Positions 19,768 to 31,160 of a stretch of DNA of 64,000 bases are shown here, in pieces. The position numbers were made by a program, and so were the translations under genes. This DNA comes from Nematopogon swammerdamellus. Taxonomy: Eukaryota > Arthropoda > Insecta > Lepidoptera > Adelidae. The stretch is from NCBI GenBank assembly GCA_946902875.1, contig OX336345.1, positions 5,549,395-5,613,394 on the forward strand, given 5' to 3'. The first letter of the stretch is position 1. Each line of letters begins with the position of its first letter. The notes beneath the pieces were generated by a model that did not search any database, had not been told where the DNA came from, and worked only from the letters and a program-made list of their open reading frames with translations.

Positions 19768-21716
19768 CAAGTATGGGACACTCGTCCAAACAAACCAAAT
19801 GAGCCCAACCTCGAGGGGGTTACTAGTAACGGTTGAAGAGTTCCACTGTACACCTCCTGACTCCATCATCAGACCCTCGTCACCAAGTGTATTGGTAAAA
19901 GTAAGGGACACTCGTCCCAACCAACCCTATGAGCCCAAACTCGAGGGGGTTACTAGTAACGGTTGAAGAGTTCCACTGTACACCTCCCGACTCCATCATC
20001 AGACCCTCGTCACCAAGTGTCTTGGTAGAAGTAAGGGACACTCGTCCAAACCAACCATATGAGCCCAAACTCGAGGGGGTTACTAGTAACCGTTGAAGAG
20101 TTCCACTGTACACCTCCTGACTTCATCATCAGACCCTCATCATCGAGTGTATTGGTAGAAGTATAAGACACTCGTCCAAACCAATCAAATGAGCCCAAAC
20201 TCGAGGGGGTTACTAGTAACGGTTGAAGAGTTCCACTGTACACCTCCTGACTCCATCATCAGACCCTCGTCACCAAGTGTATTGGTAGTAGTATGGGACA
20301 CTCGTCCAAACCAACCATATGAGCCCAAACGCGAGGGAGTTACTAGTAACGGTTGAAGAGTTCCCCGTCCACCTCCTGACTCCATCATCAGACTCTCGTC
20401 ACCAAGTGTATTGGTAGAAGTATGGGACACTCGTCCAAACCAGCCAAATGAGCCCAAACTCGAGGGGGTTACTAGTAACGGTTGAAGAGTTCCACTGTAC
20501 ACCTCCTGACACCATCATCAGACCCTCGTCACCAAGTGTATTGGTAGAAGTATGGGACACTCGTCCAAACCAACCATATGAGCCCAAACTCGAGGGAGTT
20601 ACTAGTAACGGTTGAAGAGTTCCACTGTCCACCCCCTGACTCCATCATCAGACCCTCGCCAAGTGTATTGGTAGAAGTATGGGACACTCGTCCAAACCAA
20701 CCAAATGAGCCCAAACTCGAGGGGGTTACTAGTAACGGTTGAAGAGTTCCACTGTACACCTCCTGACTCAATCATCAGACCCTCGTCACCATGTGTATTG
20801 GTAGAAGTATGGAACACTCGTCCAAACTAACCAAATGAGCCCAAACTCGAGGGGGTTACTAGTAACGGTTGAAGAGTTCCACTGTCCACCTCCTGACTCC
20901 AACATCAGACCCTCGTCACCAAGTGTATTGGTAGAAGTATAGGACACTCGTTCAAACAAACCAAATGAGCCCAAACTCGAGGGGGTTACTAGTAACGGTT
21001 GAAGAGTTCCACTGTACACCTCCTGACTCAATCATCAGACCCTCGTCACCATGTGTATTGGTAGAAGTATGGAACACTCGTCCAAACTAACCAAATGAGC
21101 CCAAACTCGAGGGGGTTACTAGTAACGGTTGAAGAGTTCCACTGTCCACCTCCTGACTCCAACATCAGACCCTCGTCACCAAGTGTATTGGTAGAAGTAT
21201 AGGACACTCGTTCAAACAAACCAAATGAGCCCATACTCGAGGGGGTTACTAGTAACGGTTGAAGAGTTCCACTGTACACCTCCTGATTCCATCATCAGAC
21301 CCTCGTCACCAAGTGTATTGGTAGAAGTACGGGACACTCGTCCAAACCAACCAAATGAGCCCAAACTCGAGGGGGTTACTAGTAACGGTTGAAGAGTTCC
21401 ACTGTACACCTCCTGATTCCATCATCAGACCCTCGTCACCAAGTGTATTGGTAGAAGTACGGGACACTCGTCCAAACCAACCAAATGAGCCCAAACTCGA
21501 GGGGGTTACTAGTAACGGTTGAAGAGTTCCACTGTACACCTCCTGACTCCATCATCAGACCCTCGTCACCATGTGTATTGGTAGAAGTATGGAACACTCG
21601 TCCAAACTAACCAAATGAGCCCAAACTCGAGGGGGTTACTAGTAACGGTTGAAGAGTTCCACTGTCCACCTCCTGACTCCAACATCAGACCCTCGTCACC
21701 AAGTGTATTGGTAGAA
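19768..21716. repeat. 130-bp tandem satellite, first block (~15 units)
   Basis: Monomers recur every 130 bp (for example TCGAGGGGGTTACTAGTAAC at 19811, 19941, 20071, 20201). Each has a palindrome GTTACTAGTAAC next to CTCGAG. Sequence variants form a two-unit higher-order repeat: pairs at 20768-21027 and 21028-21287 are nearly identical. Long minus-strand open frames repeat through it because the monomer lacks stops, but 130 is not a multiple of three and no domain appears. The array begins exactly where helicase homology ends. Confidence 0.95.
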
Positions 21717-22733
21717 TACACTTGGTGAGCTCTGTAGCAGTTTGTGACAGAAGCAGTGGTATTATGTAAAACAAAATGCAAACATATCGTAGAAGTTTCA
21801 TGTTGCCGCTGGAGTAATGCATCCCTTTAAGGTCTTTGCGTACGGTGACGCGTGTTTCGGGTCGCCTCTCTCCCTAAAATATGGTTGAGGGAAGCGATGG
21901 CTGGCCCTGGCGTGATGCTCGTGAACGGGTGCTGTTCGTGGAGACTGGCCTGCTCCAATTGGTAACATTGTATATTTTATATGTTAGGCGTATATTTTTA
22001 AAAGGAACTATAGTATCTGTCATGAACTGTTACATTTGTCGCAGATTTATATTTTTCATCACATTACTTTTTGGTCTTTGAGATTTGTACTACCTCGTAT
22101 TATCACTGGTATAAACTGAAATTGCTACAAACATGTTCACTTGAGATTCTGACTGCATACAAATTTTGAATTTTGACAGGGTACAACCTGTACCTTAATT
22201 TATACTGCTGACGCATGCTAAATATTAATTTGACTAATTGATACATTAAGTATCAAGTTTATTTAGCACGCATACTAAAATATTACTTTGACTAATTGAT
22301 ACATTAAGTATCAAATTTATTTATTTTATTTTTTGACATTGTACTACAATGTGGTATGAATATTTATAACTGACATGACTTGATACGATATGTATCAACA
22401 ATTTCTGACAAAGGCTCTATACACCTGATTTTATCTATGTATACTGTTACTTTAACTTTTGATTTTATGTGGTCAGAATTATCAAGCTTAAATTATAGTT
22501 ATTCTAGCTCTCAAACTATATCTTAACACTGTAAGCGGTGTCTATTGTGTAGCTAGTCACAATGTATTGTAATTGAAGACGTTAAAAAAAGAACCCTGCG
22601 AAGTTTCTTGCCGGCTCTTCTTTGTGGGTGTAATCGAACCGGATTGTAAAAACTAAAAACTAACAGGACAAATTCAAGCGTAGTGTACTACCATACGAAT
22701 GATGAATAAAGAATAAAGAATAAAGAATAAAGA
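21717..22733 (+). mobile_element. Retrotransposon insertion inside the satellite
   Basis: About 1 kb of non-satellite DNA interrupts the array between GGTAGAA and GAAGTATAGG. It ends in four GAATAAA units (22707-22733), a typical simple-repeat tail of a non-LTR element, preceded by GCGAAGTTTCTTGCCGGCTC, a segment also found complementary at 41520-41545 next to a CR1/Jockey-type LINE. No clear coding remains, so it is likely mostly 3' UTR. A 62-bp internal duplication with TTGATACATTAAGTATCAA lies at 22220-22320. Confidence 0.7.
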
Positions 22734-23503
22734 AGTATAGGACACTCGTTCAAACAAACCAAATGAGCCCATACTCGAGGGGGTTACTAGTAACGGTTGA
22801 AGAGTTCCACTGTACACCTCCTGATTCCATAATCAGACCCTCGTCACCAAGTGTATTGGTAGAAGTACGGGACACTCGTCCAAACCAACCAAATGAGCCC
22901 AAACTCGAGGGGGTTACTAGTAACGGTTCAAGAGTTCCACTGTACACCTCCTGACTTCATCATCAGACCCTCGTCACCAAGTATATTGGTAGAACTATGG
23001 GACACTCGTCCAAACCAACGAAATGAGCCCAAACTCGAGGGGCTTACTAGTAACGGTTGAAGAGTTCCACTGTACACCTCCTGACTCCATCATCAGACTC
23101 TCGTCACCAAGTGTATTGGTAGAAGTATGGGACACTCGTCCAAACCAACCAAATGAGCCCAAACTCGAGGGGGTTACTAGTAACGGTTGAAGAGTTCCAC
23201 TGTACACCTCCTGACTCCATCATCAGACCCTCGTCACCAAGTGTATTGGTAGAAGTATGGGACACTCTTCCAAACCAACCATATGAGCCCAAACTCGAGG
23301 GGGTTACTAGTAACGGTTGGAGAGTTCTACTGTCCACCTCCTGACTCCATCATCAGACCCTCGTCACCAAGTGTATTGGTAGAAGTATGGAACACTGGTC
23401 CAAACCAACCATATGAGCTCAAACTCGAGGGGGTTACTAGTAACGGTTGAAGAGTTCCACTGTCCTCCTCCTGACTCCATCATCAGACCCTCGTTACCAA
23501 GTT
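22734..23503. repeat. 130-bp tandem satellite, second block (~6 units)
   Basis: The same monomer resumes. The first unit (GTTCAAACAAACC, CCCATACTCGAG) matches the variant seen at about 21200-21240, so the array existed, with its higher-order pattern, before the retrotransposon landed. The block ends at CCCTCGTTACCAAG. Confidence 0.95.
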
Positions 23504-24764
23504 GAAATTATCATAATATTGTATTGTCACGAGAACTCAATGTGTGTGCAAAGTTTCATAAAAATCGGTTCAGTAGAAGTAGTTGAAAAAGTTGTCGCAA
23601 GATTTGAAACAAAGATAGTAACAAACAAACAAATATACGGAGTCAAGCTAAAAAAAAAAAAAAATATATATATAAAACCGTTTAAAAACAAACAAACTTA
23701 ATACCTACTAATAAAACAATGAAATATAGAAAAAAAATTGGAACGGAACTACATATAACAAGACAAAAGAATACTACAGCCTACATAATATACTTATTTC
23801 CTGTCGTTTTAAATATTTTGGATATTTCAATAGCGTAGTACTCGTAATTGCAAATGAATTAAAAGTTAAATGCTCTGGCAGATTGGCAGAAATAATGAGA
23901 TTTAAAGGAGTATTCTGTGCTGTTTTTGGCATGAAATCTTAATAAAACAATATAATGCAATAGAAAATAAGAGAGCTATATGTTGAAGCAATTAAGCAAG
24001 TGCAGAGTGATGCAACCAATCACGACACTGGGGTCAAACGGATGGTATTTTTATTGACTAGACGATGTATTGCGTAACCGTTCTTCACTGCCTCAGTTGA
24101 CAGCCTGTCAGGACCAAAAGCGACGCTGACATCATCCAACATACGTGCTGAATCAGATAAATCATTTTGCATGCCATTTCTCAAATGATGACACAAACTT
24201 TCTTATAGATAAAAATCACAAAGCAGAAATATCTAACTTCTAGAACAAATTACGGTAGATTTCAGAAAAGGTCCTGCGTTTGTTAGTTTGATAAAATTAA
24301 ATGTATGAAGAGGTCGAAAATGTATTGTCCGAAAAGGAACAGCCATAGAACTTCCCAATGCAAACATTTTTATCAAGCTAGACAACATAACAGATTCCGA
24401 GTTGGTCGGTACATACGCACGATGAGGAAGTGATCATGAAATACAATAACTCAATGCAAACTGCAACGACAGAGAGGAAAAGAAAGGTTAAAACAATTAT
24501 CTCCCAGCGAATTTATCAAAGCCCTCTAAAGAAGCGTTCGAGATCAAAGACATAACAAAGTTGAGTCATTTATAAGCAAGCTGCAACAACGCACGCACAT
24601 CTCACAAAAGACGGCGCTGCGTCTCGAGCGATTCGTCTTGTTGTCACATTCGATTGTATTGTGTATTGGAAGTCTCTGGTGGATTTATTTACATAAAATT
24701 GATGAGGATGGAATGAGCGCTGCAGGAAACATGGAGTATTTTAATTTTTATTGTTTTGTGTAAT
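23504..24764. other. Repeat tail, then unassigned AT-rich sequence
   Basis: 23515-23665 looks like a LINE 3' tail (CAAAGTTTCATAAAAATCGG, AAACAAACAAATATACGGAG, poly(A), then TA repeats). From 23700 to 24764 nothing was recognised. Confidence 0.4.
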
Positions 24765-24840
24765 CAGCATGGCTGACGCTTCGAAAGAACCAATGCTGCA
24801 GTCGCAAAGCGAAATGTACTTCTGCTCGCGAAACCATTTT

Positions 24841-25250
24841 TGTTACTTGACTGTCTAGCTTGTTAATGAGCTTGCTTTTAAAAGATTAACTTTTAACCTT
24901 AACCTTGGTGCCTACGCCCCAAGGTTAAAAGTTACTCTTAAACGCGTTATTAGTCATTTGATCGAGAATTACTCATGGAAATAGTAGATCACGTTTCGAG
25001 TTAGCGAGCAAGCATTTTTTTTCAAGTTGACTGAGGTTCCATTCCAGAATATTTTCTGTTACTTGACTGTCGAGCTTGTTAATGAGTTTGCTTTTAAGAG
25101 TAACTTTTAACCTTAACCTTGTGACCTACGCCCCAAGGTTAAAAGTTACTCTTCAACGCGTTATTTATTAGTCATTTGACCAAGAATTTCGCATGAAAAT
25201 AATAGATCACGTTTCAAGTCGGCGAGCAAGCATTTTTATTTTCAAATTGA
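24841..25250. repeat. Tandem duplication (217 bp) with hairpin in each unit
   Basis: Units start TGTTACTTGACTGTC at 24841 and 25058. Each carries a hairpin: AACTTTTAACCTT/AAGGTTAAAAGTT at 24888-24933, and the longer AGAGTAACTTTTAACCTT pair at 25097-25153. Both end TCAAGTT/TCAAATT after CGAGCAAGCATTTTT. Upstream, 24770-24840 resembles the complement of repeat F. Confidence 0.8.
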
Positions 25251-25779
25251 ACCTCACGCTAAGCCCTGGACAAAAGCTAATAGTTCTAAAAAGCTAAAGT
25301 GAAATACAATTTGTTATGTGAAACGAAACGTACCTATTGGCAAAATTATTCGCAGTTCATTTATGCAAGCGAGATGTTTACCTTTAGAAACAATAAATCT
25401 GAATTAATTTATTGGATACAAGACGAGCAAAGATGCAACATCTAGAGACGGGAAGGAGGAAGAGGGAGGGAGTCCTATGTCCAGCAGATTAATGAGCGTA
25501 GTCGACAAGGCGAGATCAATTTATATCAATACGGCAAATGGACCAATCGGTACTTGTTGAACATTAATATGAATCAAGGCTTAGGGTTCTCACTTTAGTA
25601 CTAGTGGGAGTAAATAATTTTAATTAAAAAAAAACCCTATAAAACATACATTGAGATTAAATTAAATTATGTATGTGAATTTTCTAGCTAGCTTGAACTA
25701 TTATTTTCTAGCTAGCCAATATTTCATCTTCCACTTAGGGTATTTAATCTACACTATCTACCTACACTAATATCTACAT
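25251..25779. other. Unassigned AT-rich sequence
   Basis: No gene or repeat recognised; a purine-rich patch is at 25450-25475. Confidence 0.3.
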
Positions 25780-25935
25780 TAATATTACAAAGAGGTAAAG
25801 TTTGTAAATTTGGATGCAGAAGGTAATCTCCGAAACTACTCATCCGATTTCAAAAAATCTGCGACCAATATTTATTTAGAACGGCCCTTCAGGATGGGCA
25901 TATGTTATGCAAGCGAAGCCGCGGGCAAATGTTAG
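25780..25935 (+). repeat. Retrotransposon 3' tail (GCGAAGCCGCGGGCAAA type)
   Basis: Ends GCAAGCGAAGCCGCGGGCAA, the widespread lepidopteran tail signature, preceded by CTCATCCGATTTCAAAAAAT, a phrase typical of these tails. Confidence 0.6.
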
Positions 25936-26980
25936 TATAAAAGTTATCTGACAGATATCGTGTGGGAAATCTGTCACATTACGTTCCTACTGACTGACAC
26001 AGGTAAGTGAATTATTAAAAGAATAGCTTTTGCCCGCGGCTTCGCTCGTGGCATTGTAGGTTATGCTTAATTGGAGTCAACGCAATATATTCTTTCTCTC
26101 CCTCCCTCCCTCCCTCTAGTCTCCCTGCCTCCATTCAGCCCTCCTTAATTCGTCCTCCCCCGTCCCTTCCTTCCTCCCTCCCTCTTAGGGTATGAATTGA
26201 TTCGGTACAAAACAAAACATTAAAAATGACTTACTCCCATACAAACGTTTGTCCCTTAGTCCTAATTTCTAAAACCATTCCAAAATACGCAGATTTTTTC
26301 ATTTCGAAAAATAACCGTAATAGTTCCACCCTGACTTCATTGAATGCAATTGAACGAATAATCACTGCTAGTAAAAACGTTAGTACCAATTTTGCTGAAA
26401 TCAAATTGTAATGTGATGAACTGATGACCCACTTTGTGAAGCACAACATTCAACTTGGTTTCATTTATCAGGACTTAACAATTATTAACTGTTTGCGGGT
26501 ATGAATTGAAAAAATATGGCAGTAGACTTTCACACACTATTTCACATTAAAGATAACCGACTGCAGAAATAAATAAATTTGCATTTTCTGACAAGTAAGT
26601 AAAGTAAAAGTAAGAAATTAAAGTACATACATATATGTAGTTAGTGTGCCTAAACGTAGCTCGCCCTTCGGCTTCACCCTAACGGAATTGCTATCTTCGA
26701 GAAAACAGTGTTAAATTACACATCTCAATCAATATTTTGATTTGTGTTTGAATTTTTGTGGACGAAAATGTTACACGCTCTATGTTATGATGATCTGTTA
26801 AAAAATTGACTAAATTACGGTAAAATTTTATAACAGAAAGAAGCAAGCGAAGTCGCGGACAAAATATAGCGTCAAATCGTATCAAAATGTTTTATTATCG
26901 GAAACGATTAATTGAATATCTTAAAGTTCATAAAACGAGTTAAAACTATCGATGATCGCTGATATGAATATTATAATTTT
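25936..26980. other. Unassigned sequence with tail fragments and a pyrimidine run
   Basis: TTTTGCCCGCGGCTTCGCTC at 26029 and AAGCGAAGTCGCGGACAAAA near 26850 are retrotransposon tail signatures. 26090-26185 is a CTCC/CCTC low-complexity run. The open frames at 26226-26449 have no domain. Confidence 0.4.
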
Positions 26981-27185
26981 ACTAGCTGTGCCCGCGGCTC
27001 CGCCCGCTCTCATATTTGACTTCTCTGCTAACCTCATAAGCCATTTAGCGTGATAGTAAGTAGCCTATAGTTGATGGGAAGAATCAAGATATCTGTATTT
27101 TTTTTTTTATTAAAATCGCTTCATTGGTTCTCGAGTTATAAGCGGACAGGCAGACAGACAGACATAAAGCAGACGTTGGATTTAA
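26981..27185 (-). repeat. Repeat G tail (GCTGTGCCCGCGGCTCCGCC)
   Basis: Minus-strand copy of the tail also at 33288-33501 (plus strand). Shared blocks include CGCCCGCTCTCATATTTGAC, GATAGTAAGTAGCCTATAGT and a CAGACAGACAGA run. About 90% alike by eye. Confidence 0.8.
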
Positions 27186-27515
27186 TTAAAAGTAAAGGAA
27201 GGAAGACGAATAGGCAGCCCTAAACGTCGTCTATACGAATTAAAGCGGAATATGCCTGGCATCTGCTTATATGCAGGCGGCAGATAGCTCGTAAATACTC
27301 ATATCTGGTGTTAGGGCAAGCCTTATGCTATACTGCTTATACGTAGGCCTCTATACTCAGCGCATGCGCCACACACGCAGCCTACGCGAACCTCGTTGAG
27401 AATTAAGCTTGCTTGCTTGCTTGATGTTAGCCTTCCCGGGACATATCTACTACCTGACCTGCACTCCTTCACAAGGCGGAGAAATGAAAGGCCAATATTT
27501 TTCTTTAGTAAGCAA
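27186..27515. other. Unassigned sequence
   Basis: Nothing recognised apart from a short CTTG repeat at 27408-27424. Confidence 0.3.
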
Positions 27516-27925
27516 GCCGCGGGTGGCTGAGTGGTTAGGGCATCGGCTTCTCATGCGAGAGGTCCGCGGTTCGCATCCCGTCGGCGTGTACCAATGAGTT
27601 TTTTCTGACGAAAAAATTTATGTGCATACCTACACCTGCTGCTTCACCGTTCGGAACCGGTGTAAAACTGTAGGTTCCTTCCCTTGCCCTTACTAAGTGG
27701 TAGGCTCAAATTGTAAGATGGCCGCATAGCAGCCTCGGTTGTGTTCTCCTCTAGTGCAGTATAGCCAGCAATCCAGGGAAGTCTCCGGTATGGCACCTAC
27801 CTTCTAGGAGGTGATATTGGCTGGTCGGAGCATGCGCTTCGGCCACCGAGCATACCTACTCTGTATCCTCCTTGGCTTCGGCCCCTCCAACTCAGCCACC
27901 CATACCGGATAACATAAAAAAAAAA
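27516..27925 (+). mobile_element. SINE-C, full-length copy
   Basis: A-box TGGCTGAGTGG and B-box GGTTCGCATCC (one change from the usual GGTTCGAATCC). Body and 3' part as in the other copies, ending CATACCGGATAACAT plus A11. It has an extra ~45-bp stretch near 27835-27885 with a repeated CTTCGGCC motif, apparently a short internal duplication. Confidence 0.88.
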
Positions 27926-28369
27926 CTACACGGCATCGACCGATTCCACTCCGTGCTGACCTTCCTTGCGCGACATCAAGTTGTATGATATATTTTTCTT
28001 CGTGGGACAAATTGCACTCTCCGGGACAAAACGATCCTTCGCCCGGGACACGGGACATTAGGGCCTAGCCCGGGACAATCCCGGAAATCCCGGGCACCTG
28101 GCAACCCTATTGAGAATGTCGGCTAAACTCGGATAGAACCACTAGCTAGAACACTGTGAGATCAGCATAATCATGGCTTAGCCATAAAACTCTATACGTG
28201 TCGACATACCTCTGTTTTGGAAATAATTTTGTGGTAGAAATGTTTTCTTGAAGATTCTTTAAATGCTAATAAAATAACTACTGTGATACTGATTGTGATC
28301 TTGGAATAAGTATTTACAATTTTTTTTATGGAAAACACGACATGTCACAACGCTTTACCTACGAGTAGG
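27926..28369. other. Unassigned sequence
   Basis: 28010-28110 holds repeated CCCGGGACA motifs and GGCAACCCT, resembling the edge of a repeat seen again near 36895 and 38010. Otherwise unrecognised. Confidence 0.3.
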
Positions 28370-28445
28370 TGTCTAACGATGCCCATGGACATTCTGTGAT
28401 GCACGGGGATTGAAAATGCCATGCCGGCCTGATAGGAGCCTTTTC
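28370..28445 (-). pseudogene. CR1/Jockey-type LINE 3' end fragment
   Basis: TAGGTGTCTAACGATGCCCA through GCCATGCCGGCCTGATAGG is the complement of the family 3' end (RHLSGRHGIR coding and the GTTAGACACC motif). Only the end is present. Confidence 0.7.
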
Positions 28446-28910
28446 ACATTCTGTGAATAAAATACCTACAGAACCGGTTGGTGCCGAATCTGTGGTAGGC
28501 AATAGGCATATTGTGGTGCATCCCCCAGTACGCTTAGTGCGGAGGTAAATAAAATTTATCTTATTTTAGATTGTCTTTATTGCATTAATATATTAGGTGC
28601 TTCGTTAGTCTTGTAAAAAATTTCGGGAGGGTTACATACACACTCAAATAAACACTTTACGTAAGAAAAAAACATAAAATGTTTATAGGAGCATTTTTTC
28701 TCCTAACAAAAAAAATAAAATCAAATAAGTAGCTGTAAAAACCAATCATTGTGACCTTGTGACTTACTTATAACAGACAGCTGTTCTGCGTTTGAACATA
28801 GTACGGTCATTGACCCCGTACAATGCAAGTTACCTACTGTTACACACAGGTCAATGTTTAGGTAGCAAACATGTTTTGTTAAATTTCTCGAAAAGTAATG
28901 CTAAAAACAT
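28446..28910. other. Unassigned AT-rich sequence
   Basis: No gene or repeat family recognised. Confidence 0.3.
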
Positions 28911-29026
28911 TTTTTTTTTATGAATACTGACACGGTTGGCTACATCACCCACAACATCCGTGGTGTCAGCCCATAACACCTGGTGAACTTGGTGCCACGT
29001 CAGTGCCTACCTTCGGTCGTGCCGGA
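28911..29026 (-). mobile_element. SINE-B, 3' end only
   Basis: The last ~105 bp plus poly(A): complement of GGCACGACCGAAGGTAGGCA to GTCAGTATTCATAAAA. Strong 5' truncation, as expected for a copy made by target-primed reverse transcription. Confidence 0.85.
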
Positions 29027-29230
29027 GGAAAATTATAAACATATAATTTTTTATGCGTAACGTGTTTTTTTTGAGTGTGTTACATACACACTCAAATAAA
29101 CACCCTCCCGAAATTTTCGACAAGGCTAACGAAGCACCTTATACAAGTGTTAATTGGCGTTGAAACAAGTGAGAATAGCACTGATGTAGTATTTCTAATC
29201 ACACCTAGACATAATGAGCGATATCGACCT

Positions 29231-30381
29231 ACAGGGTGGCCCAGTTATAGTGGTCCAAAAATTTTTTTTAGATGGAGGACATCTTGTTGACTCATTTAAA
29301 ACAAACATTAGTTCCGCGAAAATCAATAGTTTAGAAGTTATGATTTTTTTAAACTTTTTTGGAAATTTCTCTATTTTAGTCACATAAACCGCTCTAGTTG
29401 GATATCTATTCCACAAAATCGAATACAATTTGGTATGGAAGTAGAGGAGACATGTAGCTAGTACGTAATGAATAGTTTTTAGGTTTACTCCTAGACTGTA
29501 CTGTTGCTATAGCCCTTTCAGCGAATTTTTGTTCAGTTTACATTAAAATTGATCAATTTTTGAAAAATCACTGTGAAAAAAAAATGTACTACAGAAGATT
29601 TGCCCATACCCTTAAAAACTACCTATACATATCACAATTCTCCAGACCAAAAATTGTAGTGGTGTTACAATTGTAACATATTCAAAATAAACATCATTTG
29701 TACAAAGTCACTACAATAAAAAGTGAAGATTACCTTAATTTTTAAAATCTTATTTTTTAAAAACATTACTAACCAGTTTTTTATGTGTAGATTAGCGCTG
29801 TTGGAGACAGGTTTGTGAATAATGTGAAATTGTAGTGGAACTAACGTTTTGAAAAAAATATGATTTTAAAAATTAAGGTAATCGTCACTTTTTATTGTAG
29901 TGACTTTGTAAAAATGATGTTAATTTTGAATATGTTACAATTGTAACACCAATACATTTTTTGGTCAGGAGAATTGTGATATGTATAGGTAGTTTTTAAG
30001 GACATGGGCAAATCTTCGGTAGTAAATTTTTTTTTCACAGTGATTTTTCAAAAATTAATCACTTTTAATGTAAACTGAACAAAAATTCACTGAAAGGGCT
30101 ATAACAACAGTACAGTCTAGGAGTAAACCTAAAAACGATTCATTACGTACTAGCTACATGTCTCCTCTACTTTCATACCAAATTTTATTCGATTTTGTGG
30201 AATAGATATCCAACTAGAGCGGTTTATGTGACTAAAATAGAGAAATTAAAAAAAAAGTTTAAAAAAATCATAACTTCTAAACTATTGATTTTCGCGGAAC
30301 TAATGTTTTTTTTAAATGAATCAACATGATGTCCTCCATCTAAAAAAAATTTTTGGACCACTATAACTGGGACACCCTGTA
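29231..30381. mobile_element. 1.15-kb foldback element with ~515-bp inverted arms
   Basis: The left end TACAGGGTGGCCCAGTTATA pairs with the right end TATAACTGGGACACCCTGTA, with one mismatch. Pairing continues inward, for example CGCGAAAATCAATAGTTTAG and its complement, to about 29745 and 29862, leaving a ~115-bp centre. There is no coding capacity. The ends resemble those of the 281-bp MITE at 11357. A transcript would form a very long hairpin. Confidence 0.9.
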
Positions 30382-30744
30382 TACCCACCTGACTTGTGCG
30401 TGAAGGCGAATTGATAGCTGAGCCAGCTGATACATTATCTCTCCTTCAACCGGACTATCTAAGAGTCATTAATCTTTTGATGCCTACATTTAAGTTGTTC
30501 GACAGATCATTAATTACTCAGAGGTCGCAGAGGACCGCGCGCCCACTGCCAAAATGATAAAGTTCTCCTTGAAAGGAAACCCTGGAAAGGGTTTCGCAAA
30601 AGCGTTCGCACTTCGAAGTGATGAAACATGCAGTATTTAGATTTATATAATCCGTATTGAAAGACTCTTCACTTGAAAAGAAGTTTCACTCACACAGTAA
30701 TCACGCGGCTTTGTAGCTACATCTAAAAAAATCTGTCAAGTGCG
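30382..30744. other. Unassigned sequence
   Basis: No gene or repeat recognised. Confidence 0.3.
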
Positions 30745-31160
30745 AGTTTTACTCGCGCACCGAGGGTTCCGTAGATCCGCCATACCATAACTGCCAAAAA
30801 CCATATCCGTCTATCAAAACGACATAAAATACAGAACGATCTAAATACAAAGCCACAACTCTCTATAATTCAAAATATAAAAACCTGTGGCGCCATCTAT
30901 TATTTAGTAGCGTGATTAATCGATTCGTAGCACGTTTCTTGTATGGGGACTCTCCTTAATTGTGTACTTTTTGCATTTATTATTATTATTTGGCACATCC
31001 GCTGAAATACCACATATTCTGTGAAAATTTCAACCCGCTACCTATTACGGTTCAAAAGCTGCAGCACTCGGATGAACGGACGGACAGACATACAGACAGA
31101 TAGGCGACGTAGGCCTAGTAATAGGCTTCCGTATGGATACGGAACCCTAACAAGAAGTCG
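30745..31160 (+). repeat. Repeat E copy
   Basis: Starts GTGCGAGTTTTACTCGCGCACC-like, contains CTGTGGCGCCATCTATTATT and ACGGACGGACAGACATACAG, ends TACGGAACCCTAACAAGAAG. Same order as the minus-strand copy at 6222 and the shorter copy at 35336. Confidence 0.75.

Noticed and set aside
19880..23337. Series of ~77-codon minus-strand open frames starting [17 protein letters not shown]
   Set aside because: They are the 130-bp satellite read through; frames change every unit because 130 is not a multiple of three, and no domain is present beyond the helicase end at 19386-19767.
19768..23503. CRISPR-like repeat array
   Set aside because: Units are contiguous 130-bp tandem copies without unique spacers, in a eukaryotic context.
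26100..26190. CTCC-rich run as a promoter
   Set aside because: Simple low-complexity sequence; no nearby gene for it to drive.
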